From Desulfospira joergensenii DSM 10085 (GTDB lineage Bacteria > Desulfobacterota > Desulfobacteria > Desulfobacterales > Desulfobacteraceae), in contig NZ_ATUG01000001.1 in assembly GCF_000420085.1 (NCBI RefSeq), positions 2,193,223-2,257,222 on the forward strand: 64,000 bases of DNA, written 5' to 3'. The first letter of the stretch is position 1, and every line of letters starts with the position of its first letter. Made by a program: the position numbers and the translations under genes. Shown here in pieces: positions 9,256 through 17,471 of this stretch. Below the pieces are notes generated by a model that saw only the letters and a program-made list of their open reading frames with translations, ran no database searches and had not been told where the DNA came from.

Positions 9256-10062
9256 TTAATTTACAGGGCTCCCGCCCGCATCCATGATCGCTTTTCTGGC
9301 CGCATCAGAGGAAATGAACCCCAGAAACTTTTTCAGGCTGCCATTGACATTTTTTTCCTTGTACACGAGATCAAGGGGGCCGAAAAGGGGATAGTCCGGG
9401 TCTGAGGGGGCAACACCGTCGAGTTTAAGCGCCCGGATTCCGGAGATGTCTCTTACGTCCGACAGGGTGCCGTATGCGATGCTGTCCTCCTGATCCAGGC
9501 AGGCGTTTAGGGTTTCCTGGTCCGTATAGGTGATTTTTGAAATCCGGGTCGGGGTGATATCCTTGAACCCGGGCAGGGTGCGGAGCAGAACCGTCAGAGA
9601 ACTGTCTCCCTCTTCCCTTCTGATCACACGGATGTATCCTTTCCCGCCTCCGATATCCTCCCATTTCCGGGTTGTGCCGCTGTAAATGCGGCAGGCCTGT
9701 TCCGGCGTGATGCTGACCAAAGAGACACTGCTGTTGACATAAAAAACAATGGGCAGCTTTGCCAGGGGCTGCTGAACCAGACCATATTTCTTTTCCTTGT
9801 CCGAAATATCCCTTGCCACCCGGCCCAGGAGAAAAACATCCATTCCCACCGACTTTATCCCGCCTCCCGAGCCGATGCTTTCGGGCACCAAGATATCGAT
9901 TCCCGGATTTTCCCGGGTAAATGCCTTTCCAACCGCATCAAGAACCGGCATTCCGGCACCGGTGCCGACAATGACAAGCTCCTCGGAACTGCCGTTGCCC
10001 GGCTGGGCCATGAGAATAAAAACCGCCATGCAGGCGGATAAAAAAAACGCACTCGGTCTCAT
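9256..10062 (-). CDS. Periplasmic PstS-like solute-binding protein
   Basis: 268 residues with a signal peptide (about 1-26, ending MAQPGNGS). The fold pattern is that of the PstS/PBP-like-2 phosphate or molybdate binding family: IVGTGAGMPVLDAVGKAF, the glycine/serine loop ESIGSGGG around 62-69, and YVNSS in the hinge region. No transport permease or ATPase is adjacent. The only partner is the downstream hybrid kinase, so a role as ligand-presenting sensor subunit is likelier than transport (inference). The ligand is unknown. An AT-rich palindrome lies about 110 bp upstream of the start. Confidence 0.8.
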   Translation of the reverse strand: MRPSAFFLSACMAVFILMAQPGNGSSEELVIVGTGAGMPVLDAVGKAFTRENPGIDILVPESIGSGGGIKSVGMDVFLLGRVARDISDKEKKYGLVQQPLAKLPIVFYVNSSVSLVSITPEQACRIYSGTTRKWEDIGGGKGYIRVIRREEGDSSLTVLLRTLPGFKDITPTRISKITYTDQETLNACLDQEDSIAYGTLSDVRDISGIRALKLDGVAPSDPDYPLFGPLDLVYKEKNVNGSLKKFLGFISSDAARKAIMDAGGSPVN

Positions 10063-10174
10063 GATTTTCCTTTCATCTGGTAAATGATCCTTGGCGCTTA
10101 ACGAATTGAATTACATCCGTCAATTTTATCTATAAAAAATAACTAGTATAAACAAGAAGATACACTATCCTCTG

Positions 10175-10193
10175 ACAAAATTCAAAATTTTGT
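10175..10193. promoter_or_regulatory. Palindrome ACAAAATTCAAAATTTTGT, candidate operator
   Basis: Two 8-bp arms, ACAAAATT and AATTTTGT, flank a 3-bp centre. It lies upstream of the binding protein/kinase pair and just downstream of a possible 32-aa ORF. A related perfect palindrome, ACAAAATATTTTGT, occurs at 57334-57347. It could be a regulator site or a weak AT-rich hairpin; no T-run follows on the minus strand. Confidence 0.35.
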
Positions 10194-10201
10194 TGGGTTG
10201 C

Positions 10202-10300
10202 TTAAAAAACAGTATCAAAGCAGACCCGGACAAAATCGTCCCGGACCCGGATGGTCAATTCCACGTCAACGACTTTTTTTGCAGGGGTGAGAATCTTCAC
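10202..10300 (-). CDS. Possible 32-aa small protein
   Basis: GTG start at 10300 with a strong AGGAGGG site 4 bases upstream, then 32 codons beginning VKILTPAKKVVDVELT and a TAA stop. There is no recognised domain. The clear Shine-Dalgarno and the position directly after fdhD are the only support. It may be a real microprotein, a leader peptide or chance. The rest of 10063-10373 contains only the palindrome. Confidence 0.3.
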   Translation of the reverse strand: MKILTPAKKVVDVELTIRVRDDFVRVCFDTVF

Positions 10301-10373
10301 TTTGCCCTCCTATGGACTTGGGTGAGAAAGCATAAAACCCAGAGCCGATCTTCCTGTTTTGATGGGGATATCC

Positions 10374-11186
10374 TCAAATCCTGCTTATTCTCTGTTCCCC
10401 GCAGAGTATGATCAATTTGGTTTTCTCAAAGGCACAGGCCAGGGTCATGTTCAAATTCCGGCCCATTTTCGCGGCCAGGGCCGTGGGCCTGGACTTGGAG
10501 ACCATCATGGGCAGCCCGGCCCGGGCCGCCTTCTGAACCAGCTCATAGCTGATCCTGGAGGACATGACAACCAGCCCGGCCCGGTCCAGGGTTCTGTCCA
10601 AAAATGCCTTTCCCAGGACCTTGTCCAGGGCATTGTGCCGGCCCACATCCTCGGCAAAGGCGAGCACCTTAAGATCGTTATCAAAGAGAATGGAGGCATG
10701 GGATCCCCGGGTTCTGGGGTAGATACTCTGATTTTGGAAGAGCCGGTTCACACATTCAAAGATCTGATCCGTCCGGATTGTGAAACCGTCCTGCGCAGGC
10801 CTCAACACCTGGTCCAGGTCCCGGATCATCTGCTTGCCGCAGATGCCGCAGCTGGTCTGACTGATATAGGTTTTTCTCTTCAAGATATCCGGGATCTTTT
10901 TCTGCCGTTCCGGGGTGAGCCAGACATCCACCACATTGGGATCCAGGTTTTCATCATACCCCAGGGTCTTGAAGTCATCAGGGGAATCCAGGATCCCCTC
11001 ACCCAGGCAGAGCCCGGCTGCATGGGCCAGCTCATCTCCCGGGGTCCGCATGACCACCGAATAGGGTTTGTCATCCACCCGGATCAGAAAAGGTTCCTCT
11101 CCGATCAGTTCGATGGTTTCTATCTGGTCTGTGGTTTCGGTCCGCTCAAAGGAGCCGGCCGAACCGCTTTCTTTGTCGGTTTTCAA
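10374..11186 (-). CDS. fdhD: FdhD-type sulfurtransferase
   Basis: 270 residues. The signature TSCGICGK puts the CxxC cysteines at 113 and 116, with the family motifs MRTPGDELAHAAGLCLGEGI before it and EDVGRHNALDKVLG and SSRISYELVQKAARAG after it. FdhD carries sulfur from IscS to the bis-pterin molybdenum/tungsten cofactor of formate dehydrogenases. Here it closes the Bam gene cluster, which contains a W-bis-pterin enzyme and no formate dehydrogenase. A role in maturing BamB is a tempting inference, not shown. The only in-frame start is TTG at 11186 with a poorly spaced ribosome site, so the exact start is uncertain. Confidence 0.88.
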   Translation of the reverse strand: MKTDKESGSAGSFERTETTDQIETIELIGEEPFLIRVDDKPYSVVMRTPGDELAHAAGLCLGEGILDSPDDFKTLGYDENLDPNVVDVWLTPERQKKIPDILKRKTYISQTSCGICGKQMIRDLDQVLRPAQDGFTIRTDQIFECVNRLFQNQSIYPRTRGSHASILFDNDLKVLAFAEDVGRHNALDKVLGKAFLDRTLDRAGLVVMSSRISYELVQKAARAGLPMMVSKSRPTALAAKMGRNLNMTLACAFEKTKLIILCGEQRISRI

Positions 11187-11432
11187 TACCTGAAACGAGT
11201 TTACGTTTTTTATTTTCCTTCCCTCCCCGGCTTTTTATCCTGTGAATCCCTTCCTTTTTCAGCCACGGATGTATCAGGAAGATCCCGGAAAGGCAAGGGA
11301 ACGGACCAATACGAAAGCGGCCTGGAGATGGAAGATGGATTATAACGCTGATTTGCTGAAATTATCAGGAGAACCAAGACTCTGCTATCCCGGCATTCAA
11401 GGATCTGAGGCCCATTTTCCGGCCTTTCCTTT

Positions 11433-12314
11433 TTATCCCGCAACGGGTTGCTTGATGCTTTCAAGCACGGTCTCGGCTTTTGTCATATGCCTGTGAAGCA
11501 ACAGGTCCGTTGATGAGATGCCGAAGCTGTAACCGAGAAGTTGAGAAAAATAAAGAATCGGCATATCATATGAGGTGCTGAATTTTTTCTCCATATCCGG
11601 CTGCCGGGAATCCAAATTAACATGACAGACGGGGCATCCCACTGCAATGGCATCCGCGCCTGCCGATTTTGCATCGTCTATTACCTGCCGGCTCAGATTC
11701 ACCACAATCTCCGGTTGGGAAACGGCAAAGGAGGATCCGCAGCACCGGGTCTTATGGTTCCAATCCAGGGTCTGTATACCGGCTGCCCTCAGCACCTTGT
11801 CCATTGATTCAGGGGATTCACAATTGTCGAACTGAGCGATTTGAGGAGGCCGGGTGATCAGGCATCCGTAATAACAGGCGACTTTCAGCCCGGAAAGATC
11901 CCGTTTCACAAGGGACGGGATCCTTGAAAGCAAGGGATCCTCGGAAAATATTTTCAGCGGATGGTAAATCTTTGCTTCGTCATTACACTGGGTCTGAATG
12001 ATATCGGCCACTGCCTTCTTTGCCTTTTTATCATGGGCAATATGGTGCTGGGCTTTCTTGAGTTTTGAAAAGCACTCCGGACAGGGAACAATAAGTTCTT
12101 CAAACCCCATTTTCTGCATCAGGGCCAAACTGGCCATGGGCAGGGCTGCGGCAAGTAACTTGGATTTATTATGGGCAGCGGTGGAGCCGCAGCAAACCCA
12201 CTTTTCAACCTCAACAAGCTGAATATCCATTTTTTGGCATACCGCCATTAACGAACAATCATACTCTTCTGCCGTTGAATGAAGGGAGCACCCCGGATAG
12301 TATGCATATTTCAT
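11433..12314 (-). CDS. HdrB-like subunit (two CCG domains) of the Bam cluster
   Basis: 293 residues with two cysteine-rich CCG domains: WVCCGSTAA plus CPEC in the first half and RCCGSSFAV plus CPVC in the second. In heterodisulfide reductase this subunit binds noncubane [4Fe-4S] clusters and does the disulfide chemistry. Here it overlaps hdrC by 4 bp (ATGA) and follows bamE/bamF, so it is probably an electron-transfer subunit of the benzoyl-CoA reductase complex, taking the place of the CCG-containing BamD (inference). It is cytoplasmic. A 246-bp gap without recognisable features separates it from fdhD. Confidence 0.88.
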   Translation of the reverse strand: MKYAYYPGCSLHSTAEEYDCSLMAVCQKMDIQLVEVEKWVCCGSTAAHNKSKLLAAALPMASLALMQKMGFEELIVPCPECFSKLKKAQHHIAHDKKAKKAVADIIQTQCNDEAKIYHPLKIFSEDPLLSRIPSLVKRDLSGLKVACYYGCLITRPPQIAQFDNCESPESMDKVLRAAGIQTLDWNHKTRCCGSSFAVSQPEIVVNLSRQVIDDAKSAGADAIAVGCPVCHVNLDSRQPDMEKKFSTSYDMPILYFSQLLGYSFGISSTDLLLHRHMTKAETVLESIKQPVAG

Positions 12315-12877
12315 ATTTTTTCCTGCCTTCGGGCCCGCATAAATATTTTACGCACCGACCATGATCCCACAAAGCGGGGCAGTATCTTGAACTTGCCTCT
12401 TTTGAGCATCTCAACCCCCAACCCTAAGTCCTGGGTGAAACTCAGTGTCTTAAGTTTATACAGGGCGACCATGCCCAGTTCATAGGTTCGTCCGAACAAC
12501 TTGATGTTCTCAAGAAAACGTTGGTTAAACGCCAGGACCGCCGGAACCTTTGCCTCTGCATTCTCCTGCTGCATGACAACCTTGACCGCAGCCATCACCC
12601 CGGCCACGTCCACGTTCTGGGGACACCGGGTCGTGCATGTCTGGCACGAAGAGCACAGCCACATGGTTTTGCTGTTGTGGACAAGATCCTTAAGCCCGAG
12701 CTGAACTGCATGGATAAGCTGGGTCGGCGTCAGATCCATTTCACAGGCCAGGGGGCAGCCGCCGGCACATTTACCGCATTGGTAGCACCAGCTGACTTCA
12801 ATTCCATCCGCCGCCTTCACGGCATCACTGAAATCATAGGTTTTCCCTTTAATGGGGATCTCTTCTTCGGTCATCAT
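12311..12877 (-). CDS. HdrC-like [4Fe-4S] subunit of the Bam cluster
   Basis: 188 residues with two [4Fe-4S] ferredoxin motifs, CYQCGKCAGGCP around 31-42 and CSSCQTCTTRCP around 75-86, followed by a helical C-terminus, which is the HdrC layout. It links HdrA-like flavin (bamE) to the CCG subunit HdrB. The gene begins 28 bp after the bamF stop and overlaps hdrB by 4 bp, so the subunits are translationally coupled. Confidence 0.88.
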   Translation of the reverse strand: MMTEEEIPIKGKTYDFSDAVKAADGIEVSWCYQCGKCAGGCPLACEMDLTPTQLIHAVQLGLKDLVHNSKTMWLCSSCQTCTTRCPQNVDVAGVMAAVKVVMQQENAEAKVPAVLAFNQRFLENIKLFGRTYELGMVALYKLKTLSFTQDLGLGVEMLKRGKFKILPRFVGSWSVRKIFMRARRQEKI

Positions 12878-12905
12878 CTCAATGCCCCTCTCTTATCGTC
12901 CAAGG

Positions 12906-13727
12906 TTACCTGGATATCGCTCTAGCGGCCACCGGCATCGGATCCGGAACCGGTTCGGACACAATTTTCGTTACCGCACCGAACTTATCCGGGCAGACGT
13001 TGTAACAGGTTTCACATTTGATACAGGCCTCCTGATCTATGACATGTACCATTCCCTTGCCGCCCTCAATGGCATCAACAGGGCAGTTTCGGGCACAGAT
13101 CATGCACGCCTTGCATTTTTCAGGATCAATATAGTAGGAAACCACACTTTCAAACATCTCTTCCATCTCCTCAACCGTATAGAAGTCTTCACGCGTGGCT
13201 TCATTTCGAAGCTGGGTTTCCAGTTTTTCCCGCTTCACCATTTTGATATAAGGGATCAACTTTCTCACCCTGGCAAATTCCAAGGCAAGTTTCTCTTCAC
13301 TGATTCCTTGTTCGCTCCCGATAGGCCCTAAATCCTTTATCTTACGGACAAAGCCGTTGACTGCCTCAACATAGACCGTGCCATCGCCCGAGGACATAAA
13401 CGCTATTCTCAGCCTGTCCGGGTTAAGGCCAATATGCTCCATTATTTTCCTGCAGAGCAGCACCATGTTCAGGGCCTGGTAGTTGCCGTGGGTCACAAAA
13501 TTGCATTCATCCAGGAGGCAGCCACCGATAAACACCCCGTCCACCCCTTTTGCAAAGGCGCGGAAAACAAACTCAGGGTCGATTCTTCCTGAACACATGA
13601 CGCGAATAAGCTTCATCTCGGTTGTATATTGTAGTCTGGAAACTCCAGCCAAATCGGCAGCGCCGTAAGCTCAATAGTGGCATACAAAACCCAAGACTTT
13701 AGGTTCAAACCCCAATCCTGAAGTCAT
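12906..13727 (-). CDS. bamF: BamF-like MvhD-ferredoxin selenoprotein (in-frame UGA = Sec19)
   Basis: 273 residues if UGA is read as selenocysteine. The ATG at 13727 has GGAGG 8 bases upstream. The N-terminus reads FVCHY-U-AYGAADLAGVS, with U encoded by TGA at 13671-13673. MvhD/HdrE-type proteins have Cys or Sec at this place in the equivalent CNWC/CNWU motif. Downstream the MvhD domain continues (RVMCSGRIDP, GGCLLDECNF), followed by a two-cluster ferredoxin domain (CKACMICARNCP and CIKCETCYNVCP). It likely passes electrons between BamE and an electron donor. Starting at an internal Met after the UGA would delete the conserved N-terminus. It sits 14 bp after bamE and 28 bp before hdrC. Confidence 0.9.
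13636..13648 (-). promoter_or_regulatory. Candidate SECIS hairpin of bamF
   Basis: Twenty-two bases after the UGA, the mRNA can form CUGGA-GUU-UCCAG, a 5-bp stem with a 3-base G-containing loop. Bacterial SECIS elements lie immediately 3' of the UGA inside the coding region, with a small apical stem-loop at about this distance. The loop is smaller than the classical form, so this is a candidate only. Confidence 0.5.
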
Positions 13728-13741
13728 GTTTTTTTCCTCCT

Positions 13742-16700
13742 TTACACAGCCGCATCAATCTGGCTTGTGATCTGTTCATCGGTAAAATGCCTCAACTGTA
13801 TGGCGCCCGTCGGGCACTTCATATTGCAAAGTCCGCATCCCTTGCACAGCACCGGGAAAACTTCGGCACGGCTTATCTTTTTCGATGTCTTAAGTTCAAT
13901 GGCGCCGTAAGTGCAGGCGGTCACGCAGGCCCCGCAGCCCATGCATTTTTTCTCATCCACGGTACAGACTGAGCCCGGGACGGTCACCGTATCGTGGGAC
14001 AGCATGGTCAGGACCCGTCCGGCAGCACCGTTGGCATGGCTGATCGCCTCCGGTATCCGCTTGGGATAGTGGGCGGTCCCGCAAAGATAGAGTCCGTCCG
14101 CGGCAAACTCCACCGGACGTAACTTTACGTGGGCCTCTTTAAAGAATCCGGATGGACTGATGGCCACGCCGAATTGCTGTGAGATATCCACGGCCTGTGC
14201 AGAGGGGACCACGGCAGCAGCCAGGGCCAGCACATCGGTTTCAATCCGGATTTTTTTCTTCAAAAGCTGGTCCAGAACAGAAACCGTCAACACCTCTTTG
14301 CCGTTTTTATTCCCGGCCCGGACTGCCGGTGCGCTGTCCGGCTCATAGCGAAGGAAGCGGACCTTTAGATCCCTTGCTTTTCTGTAATAGTCTTCGCTGA
14401 ACCCGTAGGTCCTCATATCCCTGTAGAGGATAAAAACGTCCATTGCAGGATTGATCTCTTTGAGCGCCAAAGCGTTTTTGACAGACGCCTGACAGCAGAC
14501 ACGGGAGCAATAATTGTTGTCCTCATTTCTGCAGCCCACGCACTGAATCATCACCAGGCAGTCTGCCGTGTAAACGATCTGATCCTGGTCAGCCAGCTTT
14601 GCCTCGAGCTCAAGAAGGGTCATCACCCGGTCGTCTTTTCCGTACAGGTACTCTGTCGGCTGGTATTGCTCGGCCCCGGTAGCAATCACCGTGGCGCCGT
14701 GTTTTATACTGAATTTTCCACTTTCAGACCTTCCCTGGGTGACAAAATTTCCGATATAACCGCTGGTTTCGTTAATGACCGCATCGGTATGCACATGGAC
14801 CAGGGGGTGCTGGTAAACCTTTTGAACCAAATCGCCCAGATAGGCCTGCACGTCCATTCCTTCCAGAGTGGAATGGATGTATCTGGCCATTCCGCCAAGA
14901 TCCTTGTCCTTTTCCATCAGATAAACGTGATGGTCCTGCTTTGCAATGGAAAGGGCACAGGTCATTCCGGCGATACCGCCGCCGACCACCATGGCCTGCT
15001 TGATTATGGGCACCTCAAATTCCGGCAGGGGTTCAAGAAAGGCGGCACGGGCCACTGCCATGCGGATTAGCTCCTTGGATTTCCTTGTGGCTTTTTCCTG
15101 CTCTTTGGCGTGAACCCATGAACATTGTTCACGGATGTTGGCAAACTCAAAATAATATGGGTTGAGCCCGCCTTCCCGGACCGTGTCTTTAAAGAGCGCA
15201 TCAAGGGTTCTCGGGGAACAGGCGGCGAGCACCACACGGTTGAGTCCGTGTTCCTTAATTCTGTCTATGATTTCCTGGGCGCTGTTTGTGGCGCAGGAAA
15301 ACAACTGCTCCTGTGCATAGGCAACATGGGGAAGGGTCAATGCAAACTCAACCGCTGAAGGGATATCGACCACACGTCCGATATTTGCACCGCAATGACA
15401 GATAAATACCCCTATTTTAGGACCCTGATCCGAAACATCCTCTTCCGGCGGATAGGTCCTTTCCCGGCTCAGCTTTCCCCTTCTTTTATTGAGAAGTTCG
15501 CCGATCTGTGATCCGGCTGCGCTGGCACTGAAGACCGATTCGGGAATATCCACAGGTCCCTGGAATGCCCCGCTTATATAAATACCGGGCTGAGAGGTCT
15601 GCATGGGCGCTTCCGGTAAGATGCGGCAGAATCCATGACGGTTCAGCTCAATCCCCATTTTCTGCGCCAGTTCCTTTGCCCCGGCAGGCGGATTCAGCCC
15701 CACGGACAATACCACCATATCAAACTCCTCTTCTTTGACGCCCTCTTCAGGCGTAAAATAGCGGAGCGTGATATTCTTGGTTTTTGGATCTTCTTTCATC
15801 ACCGAGACATAGCTTTTGATGAACCGTACATCGGAAAGGTCGGCCGCCCGCTGATAAAAGGATTCGAATTCCTTGCCGAATGCACGAATATCATTATGGA
15901 AAACCGTACATTTGATATCAGGATCATGATCTTTGGTGAGGATGACCTGTTTCTGGGTATAGGCGCAGCAGACTGAGGAACAATAAGAGTTGCCGCCCTC
16001 CAGCATCTGATCGACCTGCCTGGAACCGATGCATTGTATCCATGCCACATTGTGAGGATGTTTCCTGTCGGATTCACGCAGTATCTGACCTTCATAGGGC
16101 CCTGTCGCACACATGAGCCGCTCATAGTCCATACTGGTGACCACATTCTGTCTTCTCCCGTATCCGTACTGGTCTGTCATGCCGGGAGTAAACGGTTCAA
16201 GCCCGGGGGCCAGGAGGATGGCGCCGACCCTGATTTCCATCCGTGTCTCGACCTGGGTAAAGTCAATGGCCTTGTTTTGGCATACAGCAGAACAGATATT
16301 GCATTTTTTTTCTTTCAGAAAAAGACAGGTTTCGTCAATATAGGCGACCAGCGGAATTGCCTGGGAATAATATATATGGACCGCTTTGTTCTCGGATATC
16401 CCCTGGTTGAATGGGTCCGGATATCCTGCCGGGCAGTACTCCGCACAGACGGCGCAGCCCGTGCATTTGTCCTCTATGATATAACGGGGCTTTTGGGTCA
16501 GCATTACCTGAAAATCCCCTGCTTTTCCCTCTACACTTTTCACCTCAGTATAGGTGAGTACTTCAATGTTTTTTTGCCGGTCTACCTCGACCAGTTTGGG
16601 AGACAGGATTCACATGGAGCAGTCATTGGTGGGGAAGGTCTTATCGAGCTGGGCCATGTACCCGCCAATGGCTGGTGATTTTTCAACAAGATAGACCTTA

Positions 16701-16840
16701 AAACCGGCTGCGGCCAGATCAAGAGAAGCCTGGATCCCGCTGATCCCTCCCCCCACGATCATCACATCCCCGTAATTGTCCTTCATATCGTTCTTAAATA
16801 CCCTTTGATCGTTTCGTTCTGATATCTTCGGCTGCTCCAT
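13742..16840 (-). CDS. bamE: BamE-like double HdrA flavoprotein, selenoprotein (UGA = Sec77)
   Basis: 1032 residues when TGA at 16610-16612 is read as Sec. The reading frame is continuous on both sides: [16 protein letters not shown] corresponds to the HdrA motif NDCSMCILSPKL, with Cys replaced by Sec at residue 77. Order: FAD-binding VGGGISG near 29; [4Fe-4S] motif [12 protein letters not shown]; HdrA core with CSSVCC; a second HdrA-like half with its own FAD motif VVGGGIAGM and CSRVCC but no Sec; then C-terminal ferredoxin clusters [12 protein letters not shown] and [12 protein letters not shown]. Such double HdrA proteins are the flavin-containing, probably electron-bifurcating subunit of class II benzoyl-CoA reductases. 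An annotation split at the UGA would show two artefactual genes. Confidence 0.93.
16577..16594 (-). promoter_or_regulatory. Candidate SECIS hairpin of bamE
   Basis: Starting 15 bases after the UGA, the mRNA reads CUGGUC-GAGGUA-GACCGG: a 6-bp stem (one U-G pair) with a 6-base loop containing GG. Position, stem length and the guanines in the loop agree with known bacterial SECIS elements that recruit SelB. This supports selenocysteine insertion rather than termination. Confidence 0.7.
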
Positions 16841-16906
16841 GGATATTTACCCCTTCATCTGGTTATTCCCCGGGTCTGCACTTGTGTAATCCGGCCGGTG
16901 CAAGGA

Positions 16907-17443
16907 TTACTCCTTTAACGCCAGACGTGCCAGGGCGGTCTGGATGGTTTTGAGTCCGTATTTGTCGGCCAGGGCTTCCAGGCCGGTCTCCAGCGTCTCC
17001 GCTTCAGGTACAGCCGGCTCCTCCTCTGCCTCTTCTTCGCGAATCTCCAGAGTCAGGGCGTCCACCATGCACCACTTGACGCAGAGGGGCTGGTCTTCGC
17101 CTTCACACATATCGCATTTGAGGGGCAGACCGGAATCGGGTTCTTTGAACTCCTCCCGGGACGGGCAGGAGGCCCGGCAGAAGGAGCATTCGTCATAGAC
17201 TTTCCCGTCAATGGTATATTGATCCCTTCCCGCACATTCGGCCATGGTGTAATCCCCGGCATAGACCGGGACATAAACATCGCGCAGGGGGTCCCTGAGG
17301 ACCCGAATCCGGGATCTTGCCGGATTGTTGGAGCTGTACCGGGGAGAGGCGTGGAAAGAGGAGCAGATCACCTCGCAGGCCCGGCAGCCGTTGCATTTGT
17401 CCACATCGATCTTCAGGGTTTTGATCATTTTTTTTTCCGTCAC
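16907..17443 (-). CDS. bamC: Benzoyl-CoA reductase electron-transfer subunit BamC
   Basis: 178 residues from GTG at 17443, which has GAGG 6 bases upstream; an ATG at 17428 is the alternative. It has ferredoxin-type motifs CNGCRACEVICS at the N-terminus, CSFCRASCPSREEF in the middle, and CDMCEGEDQPLCVKWC, holding several [4Fe-4S] clusters. BamC pairs with BamB and passes electrons from the Hdr-like part of the complex to the tungsten subunit. The C-terminal tail is acidic and then helical (LADKYGLKTIQTALARL). It lies 28 bp after the bamB stop codon and 66 bp before bamE. A longer reading frame reaching into bamB (to 17698) is not supported. Confidence 0.93.
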   Translation of the reverse strand: MTEKKMIKTLKIDVDKCNGCRACEVICSSFHASPRYSSNNPARSRIRVLRDPLRDVYVPVYAGDYTMAECAGRDQYTIDGKVYDECSFCRASCPSREEFKEPDSGLPLKCDMCEGEDQPLCVKWCMVDALTLEIREEEAEEEPAVPEAETLETGLEALADKYGLKTIQTALARLALKE

Positions 17444-17471
17444 AATTGACCTCGCTTTCGGTCGTTTCGGC

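Noticed and set aside
12906..13652. 248-aa frame as the full MvhD gene
   Set aside because: It lacks a ribosome site and omits the conserved N-terminus, which is present upstream of an in-frame UGA.
13742..16543. 933-aa frame taken as a complete gene
   Set aside because: Its Met is internal; the frame continues upstream through a UGA to 16840 with HdrA sequence on both sides.
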